From: Zymomonas sp.
GTDB lineage: Bacteria > Pseudomonadota > Alphaproteobacteria > Sphingomonadales > Sphingomonadaceae
Reading direction: 5' to 3'
NCBI RefSeq assembly: GCF_020216885.1
Contig: NZ_JAIWON010000058.1
Coordinates: 1 to 10,000, forward strand
DNA length: 10,000 nt
Below are positions 6,696 to 10,000 of the stretch, piece by piece. How positions within the stretch are numbered: the first letter of the stretch is position 1; each line of letters starts with the position of its first letter. The position numbers and the translations under genes were made by a program. The notes under the pieces are model-generated. The model was given only the letters and a program-made list of their open reading frames with translations. It did not search any database and was not told the DNA's origin.

Positions 6696-7754
6696 ATGAA
6701 ATGTAGTCATAAATTGGTTATGTCATTTGCTTTATTGGGAAGTTTTTCTTTTGCATTCACTGGATGCAACAAAAATGTTCAGCCATCCAATAACGCAAAC
6801 CCTTTTGAAGAAAAGCTTTTAAAGGAGGCGAAAACCAATCTTGATCTGTCACAGGTAACCTTGCGTGTTGGGGCGTCAGAAGGCCGAAACGGACAATCCG
6901 TTATTAAAGCGGCTAAGCTGGATAACACCCCATACAAAGTTGATTTTAATGTTATGCAAAGCGGCAATTTGACGATGTCGGCTTTATCTGCCAATCAACT
7001 CGACCTTGGAAACGGTAGTCAGATACCACCTCTTTTTGCCTCGCAGGCAGCCAATGGTGGTAATTTTAAAATTATTGCTATCAGAAAAGGGGCAACACTT
7101 GATCAAGAGCTTCTGATTAAGAAAGATTCCCCGATCCATTCAGTTTCCCAATTAAAAGGGAAAAAGGTAGCTTATGTCAAAGGGACAACAGCACAGTATT
7201 TTCTAGCCAAAATGCTGAAAAATGCAGGTCTTTCATGGCAAGATATTGATGCCATTCCAACATCAACCTCTGATGGGCTTTTTGCACTTTTAAGCGGGAA
7301 AGTGGATGCCTATGCCAGTTATGGCAATTCGGTTTTAACAGCCCATCAAAAGGGCGCAAAAACTCTAGAATCCGCAGAGAAAATTCTGTCTGGTGATTAT
7401 TATTGGTATGCCACACCAGCCGCAATCAATGATCCCAAAAAACATGCTGCCATTGTTGATTATCTCGCCCGTTATCACGAAGCGAATGAATGGGCGCGAG
7501 AACATCCTGAAGAATGGTCAGAAATTTACAGCAATGAAAATAATCAGAATCCCGAAGATTTTCTTCAGATTTTAAACCAAGAAAACAAACAATCTCATGC
7601 AAGAGTAGAACCGATAGATGAAAGAACGATCTCTTCTGAAAAAGACATAGCGGATACCTTCTATGATTTAAAATTATTAAATAATAGGGGAGATATTCAT
7701 GAAATTTTCGATGATTCATTCAAGGCTGAAATCGGTAAATTTACTCCCTATTAA
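6696..7754 (+). CDS. ABC transporter substrate-binding lipoprotein (SsuA/TauA/NrtA family)
   Basis: A 352-residue periplasmic binding protein that would capture the substrate and hand it to the permease encoded next. The N-terminal signal has a hydrophobic run ending in AFTGC with Cys24, so lipoprotein processing is likely, although Phe at -3 is not the commonest lipobox residue. Family features follow: LRVGASEGRN near 56-65, a first lobe with SALSANQLDLGNGSQIPPLFA at about 95-115, and SQLKGKKVAYVKGTTAQYFL at 151-170. The latter is the signature loop of the SsuA/NMT1-like group, followed by LLSGKVDAYASYG near 198-210. Family members bind alkanesulfonates, taurine, nitrate, thiamine precursors or aromatic acids, so the ligand cannot be told from this sequence. 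The last 56 bases overlap the permease gene, which ties their expression. Confidence 0.9.
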   Translation: MKCSHKLVMSFALLGSFSFAFTGCNKNVQPSNNANPFEEKLLKEAKTNLDLSQVTLRVGASEGRNGQSVIKAAKLDNTPYKVDFNVMQSGNLTMSALSANQLDLGNGSQIPPLFASQAANGGNFKIIAIRKGATLDQELLIKKDSPIHSVSQLKGKKVAYVKGTTAQYFLAKMLKNAGLSWQDIDAIPTSTSDGLFALLSGKVDAYASYGNSVLTAHQKGAKTLESAEKILSGDYYWYATPAAINDPKKHAAIVDYLARYHEANEWAREHPEEWSEIYSNENNQNPEDFLQILNQENKQSHARVEPIDERTISSEKDIADTFYDLKLLNNRGDIHEIFDDSFKAEIGKFTPY

Positions 7755-8532
7755 GACTATTCTATGGCATAGAATAATCTTTCCCTGTCTTATTCCAATA
7801 ATAGCCGTGTTGGCGTGGTTTTTCCTTACCCAAGGACAGAATAGCGAAAGTATTTTTCCGACGCCTCAGTCCGTCTGGCATGTAACCGTTAGACTGGCAA
7901 AAAATGGCGCTCTTTGGAATAATTTATGGGTCAGCAGTCTACGCGCTATCGCTGGATTTATTATCGGTGGTGGTATCGGATTTTTTTTGGGGGTTTTGAA
8001 TGGCCAATTCAAAATAGCCGAAGAAATATTGAACACCCCTATCCAGATGATCCGTAACGTGCCGCATCTTGCCTTGTTGCCCCTTATTCTAATCTGGTTT
8101 GGCTTAGGAGAAACGTCCAAAGTTATATTGATTGCTTTGGGATGTTTTTTCCCGATTTATTTGAATAGCTTTTATGGCATTCGCCACATCGACAAGAAAT
8201 TACTGGAAATGGGAAAAGTCTATGGCCTGACCCATAGAGAGACCTTCCAAAATATTATTTTCCCCGGCGCGACCCCTTCTATCATGGTAGGAATCCGCCA
8301 GTCTTTGGGAAGAATGTGGATCACATTGATTGTTGCTGAGACCGTCGCTGCCAAATCAGGTATTGGGTATATGGCGACTAATGCCAGAGAATTCATGCAA
8401 ATCGATATTATCGTTTTAACTCTTATTATCTATGCGATGCTGGGCAGTTTTTCAGACTTTGCAGCCGCGAAAATCGAAAAACATCTTTTACGCTGGCATC
8501 AAGATTACAGAAAAATTTTGGAGGAAAGCTAG
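7699..8532 (+). CDS. ABC transporter permease (SsuC/TauC-like)
   Basis: A 277-residue inner-membrane channel subunit with about six hydrophobic spans (near 27-44, 81-100, 121-137, 140-157, 205-218 and 236-252). The cytoplasmic EAA-type loop contacting the ATPase is at about 170-194 (EMGKVYGLTHRETFQNIIFPG), followed by VGIRQSLGRMW and VAETVAAKSGIGYM, both typical of the SsuC/TauC/NrtB group. The start at 7699 has GGGGAG about 7 bases upstream and lies inside the binding-protein gene, giving a 56-base overlap. A second in-frame ATG at 7711 would reduce this to 44. No later start would preserve the N-terminus. The stop is immediately followed by the ATPase ATG (TAGATG). Confidence 0.93.
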   Translation: MKFSMIHSRLKSVNLLPIKTILWHRIIFPCLIPIIAVLAWFFLTQGQNSESIFPTPQSVWHVTVRLAKNGALWNNLWVSSLRAIAGFIIGGGIGFFLGVLNGQFKIAEEILNTPIQMIRNVPHLALLPLILIWFGLGETSKVILIALGCFFPIYLNSFYGIRHIDKKLLEMGKVYGLTHRETFQNIIFPGATPSIMVGIRQSLGRMWITLIVAETVAAKSGIGYMATNAREFMQIDIIVLTLIIYAMLGSFSDFAAAKIEKHLLRWHQDYRKILEES

Positions 8533-9255
8533 ATGGAAAAGATATCTATCCAACTTTCCAAATTACGGAAGAATTTTGGAACGGTAGAAGTTTTAAAAGA
8601 TGTTGATATCGCGATTCCAGAAGGGCAATTTGTAGCTCTGGTTGGAGAAAGCGGTTGCGGTAAAAGCACCCTTTTACGGTTAATTTCTCATCTAGAACGC
8701 CCAACTTCCGGTCAGCTTCTGATTGATGGGAAAGAAAGAAGAAAAATCAATCCGTCTGTCCGCTATCTCTTTCAGGAAGCGCGATTATTGCCTTGGCGAA
8801 GCGTTCTCGACAATGTGCGTTTGGGTGCCAAAGATCGAGATAAAGAGATTGCTCGTGAATCCTTGGAATCCGTCAATCTTCTGGACAAAGAAAATGAGTG
8901 GCCAGAGATTCTATCTGGCGGTCAATGTCAACGCGTTTCACTTGCAAGAGCTTTAGCAGGGAAACCCAAAATTCTTCTACTGGATGAACCTTTGGGCGCA
9001 TTGGATGCCTTGACCCGTGTTCAAATGCAAAAGCTAATCGAAGGATTATGGCTTAAACAAAAATTTACGGTTCTATTGGTTACTCATGATGTCAGTGAAG
9101 CCGTCTATTTAGCTGACCGTGTCATCGCCCTTGAAAATGGGCAGATTGGTCTGGATCGCGAAATTCCCCTTCCAAGGCCAAGAGTCAAAGACAGACATTT
9201 CGCTTGTTTTGAAAATGAAATCCTCAATTTTATAATGAAAAATTATTATATTTAA
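8533..9255 (+). CDS. ABC transporter ATPase (SsuB/TauB-like)
   Basis: A 240-residue nucleotide-binding subunit that powers the importer. All motifs are present: Walker A GESGCGKST (38-46), Q-loop Gln81 in LFQEARLLPW, ABC signature LSGGQCQR (127-134), Walker B ILLLDEP (147-153) with Glu152, D-loop GALDA (155-159) and switch His185 in VTHDVSEA. The FQEARLLPW stretch is typical of the SsuB/TauB/NrtD branch. GAGG lies 8 bases before the ATG, in the last codons of the permease gene, and there is no gap between the genes. The extreme C-terminus (LNFIMKNYYI) is AT-rich and uncharacteristic. Its codons carry the first copy of a 16-base direct repeat that reappears at the start of the next gene. Confidence 0.94.
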   Translation: MEKISIQLSKLRKNFGTVEVLKDVDIAIPEGQFVALVGESGCGKSTLLRLISHLERPTSGQLLIDGKERRKINPSVRYLFQEARLLPWRSVLDNVRLGAKDRDKEIARESLESVNLLDKENEWPEILSGGQCQRVSLARALAGKPKILLLDEPLGALDALTRVQMQKLIEGLWLKQKFTVLLVTHDVSEAVYLADRVIALENGQIGLDREIPLPRPRVKDRHFACFENEILNFIMKNYYI

Positions 9256-9298
9256 TTTTTTTATATTAAAATTTTAATATGGAATTTTATAATGAAAA
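9226..9298 (+). repeat. Direct repeat pair AATTTTATAATGAAAA, 57-base period
   Basis: Two perfect 16-base copies at 9226-9241 and 9283-9298. The first lies in the last codons of the ATPase gene (in-frame ATG at 9235). The second carries the start codon of the enolase-family gene (ATG at 9292). The 57-base offset is exactly 19 codons. It suggests a local duplication or past rearrangement at this junction. Confidence 0.75.
9263..9280. repeat. 18-base perfect palindrome ATATTAAAATTTTAATAT
   Basis: It fills half of the 36-base gap between the ATPase stop and the next start codon, and lies between the two direct-repeat copies. It is AT-only, so weak as an RNA hairpin; it could be a dyad for a DNA-binding protein or a chance product of the AT-rich spacer. 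Confidence 0.5.
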
Positions 9299-10000
9299 TT
9301 ACTAAAGTTGAAATATTTCATGTCCATACTCGTCCCCAATCTGGCCAGCGTCCCATTCTGGTAAAAGTTTCTACGGATGAAGGTATTTATGGCCTTGGTG
9401 AAGCGGGTATTGCCTATGGTGTAGGAGGCAGTGCTGCGGCTGGTATTCTAAAAGATTATGCCGCTCTTTTGATAGGGGAAGATCCCTTTAATACTGAAGC
9501 TATTTGGGAAAAACTTTTCAAAAAAACTTTTTGGGGACAGGGCGGTGGAACCGTTATTTTCTCTGGCATTTCTGCTTTTGATATCGCCTTTTGGGATATT
9601 AAAGGTAAAGCCTTGAATTTACCGGTTTATAAACTGCTTGGCGGTAAAAATCGCGAAGATTTAAGAGTGTATGCTTCGCAATTACAATTTGGATGGGGCA
9701 AAGAGCGAAAATCCAAAGGTCGCAAAGAAGAATATGCAGAAGAAGCCTTGAAAGCGGTTGCAGAAGGTTATGATGCCGTCAAAGTCGATGTTTTAGCGCA
9801 TGATCGAAATGGCAGCCGAGAAGGTGTTTTTCTTGAAGGCCCCCTTTCCTCTGAAACGATTAAAATCGGTGTAGAACGCGTCGAAGCCATTCGGGATGCC
9901 GTGGGACCTGATGTCGATATTATTGTCGAAAATCATGGTCACACCGATCTGGTCAGCGCGATTCAATTTGCGAAAGCGATCGAAGAATTCAATATCTTTT
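9292..10000 (+). CDS. Enolase-superfamily enzyme, mandelate racemase/sugar-acid dehydratase type (partial; runs off the right edge)
   Basis: The first 236 codons of a cytoplasmic Mg-dependent enzyme of the mandelate racemase/galactonate dehydratase group. These enzymes abstract a proton next to a carboxylate, usually dehydrating or epimerising sugar acids. The N-terminal capping domain shows MKITKVEIFHV, GIYGLGEAG (31-39), SGISAFDIAFWDIKGKALN (91-109) and PVYKLLGG (111-118). The barrel domain begins with YDAVKVDVL (160-168) and reaches VENHGH (212-217), where the first metal ligand is expected (Glu213), with His215 in the DxH-like position seen in galactonate and mannonate dehydratases. The remaining ligands and catalytic His lie beyond the edge, so the exact reaction cannot be assigned. 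The start has a weak GGAA 8 bases upstream. Following the ABC genes by 36 bases in the same direction, it may be co-transcribed and act on the imported compound. Confidence 0.88.
   Translation, partial: MKITKVEIFHVHTRPQSGQRPILVKVSTDEGIYGLGEAGIAYGVGGSAAAGILKDYAALLIGEDPFNTEAIWEKLFKKTFWGQGGGTVIFSGISAFDIAFWDIKGKALNLPVYKLLGGKNREDLRVYASQLQFGWGKERKSKGRKEEYAEEALKAVAEGYDAVKVDVLAHDRNGSREGVFLEGPLSSETIKIGVERVEAIRDAVGPDVDIIVENHGHTDLVSAIQFAKAIEEFNIF

Noticed and set aside
9279..9305. Eight-codon ORF straddling the enolase-family start
   Set aside because: It has no ribosome-binding site, is out of frame, and is easily explained by the AT-rich repeat sequence; less supported than the mini-ORF before ccmC.

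Overview
The window suggests an alphaproteobacterium of the sphingomonad group. Zymomonas is my best guess. That rests on gene content and style: a ccmCDEFG cytochrome c maturation operon, a large sphingomonad-type TonB-dependent receptor, moderate-GC genes and very AT-rich spacers. It is recognition from memory, not a database match. I see no rRNA, tRNA, CRISPR array, transposase or phage gene.

Left part (1-3682, minus strand): a compact System I cytochrome c maturation operon, read right to left as ccmC, ccmD, ccmE, ccmF, ccmG. ccmG runs off the left edge. ccmD (54 codons) is real although very short. The genes are tightly packed: ATGA overlaps at ccmC/ccmD and ccmF/ccmG, a 1-base gap at ccmE/ccmF, and GTG starts for ccmE and ccmF. 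Together they handle haem delivery to the periplasm (CcmC, CcmD, CcmE), haem ligation to apocytochrome c (CcmF) and thiol reduction of the apocytochrome (CcmG). ccmA and ccmB, the ABC subunits needed to release holo-CcmE, are not next to ccmC and must lie elsewhere.

Middle (3683-4262): a divergent, extremely AT-rich control region between the ccm operon and a plus-strand locus. It is crowded with perfect AT-only palindromes and ends in an abrupt G-rich leader just before the receptor start codon.

Right part (4263-10000, plus strand): a TonB-dependent outer-membrane receptor, then a complete ABC importer of the SsuABC/TauABC/NrtABC class (lipoprotein binding protein, permease, ATPase), then the first 236 codons of an enolase-superfamily (mandelate racemase/sugar-acid dehydratase type) enzyme that runs off the right edge. 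The layout reads as an uptake-and-use locus: outer-membrane passage, periplasmic capture, inner-membrane import and a candidate cytoplasmic enzyme. The substrate cannot be read from the sequence. Sulfonate or sulfate-ester uptake is the family default for the transporter, but the adjacent enzyme points to a carboxylated, sugar-acid-like compound. The ATPase/enzyme junction is unusual: a 16-base perfect direct repeat with a 57-base period contains the enzyme's start codon and brackets an 18-base perfect palindrome.
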